6,800 bases of DNA, from contig PIVW01000320.1 in the NCBI GenBank assembly GCA_003353825.1, positions 1 to 6,800 on the forward strand. Direction: 5' to 3'. The DNA comes from Chloroflexota bacterium. GTDB lineage: Bacteria > Chloroflexota > Anaerolineae > J102. Positions 6,621 through 6,800 of this stretch are shown here, piece after piece. Positions within the stretch are counted from its first letter, which is position 1, and every line of letters starts with the position of its first letter. Position numbers and translations under genes: made by a program. The notes below the pieces were generated by a model. It did no database searches and was not told the origin of the DNA. It saw only the letters and a program-made list of their open reading frames with translations.

Positions 6621-6771
6621 AGTACTTCCAGAATGTTCTTTCTTCGGATAACACTTTGGATAACAGTACGAGGTTTTTCGGTCTTTTATGCGACAAAGCT
6701 TGTTTGCTGCAGTACTAATTTGAAATCAGAGCACGGTTCATTCTGCCGAGTTTGCATCTTTACAAATCCAA

Positions 6772-6787
6772 GTTTGCAATTGCGAAC
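6772..6787. promoter_or_regulatory. 16-bp near-palindrome, possible operator
   Basis: GTTTGCAATTGCGAAC is a dyad with 7 of 8 base pairs matching around AATT. It resembles in style the dyads bound by helix-turn-helix repressors, but no known consensus is matched with certainty. A related word, GTTTGCA, occurs about 20 bp upstream (GAGTTTGCATC). Confidence 0.35.
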
Positions 6788-6800
6788 AGAACCAAAGATC

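Larger units (their letters stand above)
6402..6800. other. AT-rich regulatory region without a credible gene
   Basis: About 400 bp to the window edge hold no reading frame that resembles a protein. What is present is a pair of divergent promoter-like sequences (6527-6555 and 6565-6593), a 16-bp direct repeat (6589-6620), two GGATAACA words (6646-6653 and 6658-6665, 12 bp apart) and a near-palindrome (6772-6787). A short frame, MRQSLFAAVLI (6688-6723), has no ribosome binding site and is not called. The rightward gene presumably starts beyond the window. Confidence 0.6.

Noticed and set aside
6448..6696. An 82-codon minus-strand frame in the AT-rich right region
   Set aside because: It spans both promoter-like sequences and the direct repeat, has no ribosome binding site and resembles no family. 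Its internal ATG at 6528, giving 26 residues, would lie upstream of the predicted transcription start.
6688..6723. A possible leader peptide MRQSLFAAVLI downstream of the rightward promoter
   Set aside because: There is no convincing ribosome binding site, no attenuator-type hairpin after it, and no run of a regulatory amino acid.

Overview
The window looks like a piece of a bacterial chromosome of moderate G+C. It shows a gene fragment of an insertion sequence, three complete metabolic or transport genes and several small palindromic intergenic repeats. The combination of a single-chain E1 alpha/beta dehydrogenase, a cobamide-methyltransferase-like UroD homologue, an RCK_C-containing DASS permease and abundant small dyad repeats would fit Chloroflexota (Anaerolineae/Caldilineae-like). 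That is an inference from gene content, not something a marker gene here proves. There is no rRNA, tRNA or CRISPR array that I can see.

Layout, left to right. Positions 1-621 hold a decayed IS4-type transposase: an N-proximal part with the first catalytic Asp and a C-terminal part in another frame, with most of the catalytic core deleted. Positions 622-827 are noncoding and carry a degenerate repeat and the ribosome binding site of the next gene. Positions 828-2588 (+) encode a 586-residue SLC13/DASS-type permease with two cytosolic RCK_C (TrkA_C) domains. A 116-bp hairpin element, probably a MITE-like repeat, starts at the last base before the permease stop codon and fills the gap to a UroD/MtaA-like protein at 2723-3751 (+). 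That gene converges on 3904-6366 (-), a fused 2-oxoacid dehydrogenase E1 alpha+beta protein. The 152-bp convergent gap (3752-3903) has a perfect 15-bp GC-rich stem-loop and a REP-like double palindrome.

Positions 6367-6800 are AT-rich and contain no convincing gene. They contain what look like two back-to-back sigma70-type promoters, one firing left into the E1 gene and one firing right out of the window. A 16-bp direct repeat begins in the -10 box of the rightward promoter, and there is a 16-bp near-palindrome at the right edge. This is the most structured regulatory DNA in the window.

How the genes work together is not clear. The permease and the UroD-like gene are codirectional but separated by a repeat element, and no E2/E3 subunits or corrinoid protein lie next to their potential partners. 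I see no defence system or obviously new multi-gene system. The points most worth a second look are the divergent promoter/operator region, the unusual insertions in the E1 alpha half, the UroD-like protein lacking the Cys zinc ligand, and the repeat element that supplies the permease stop codon.
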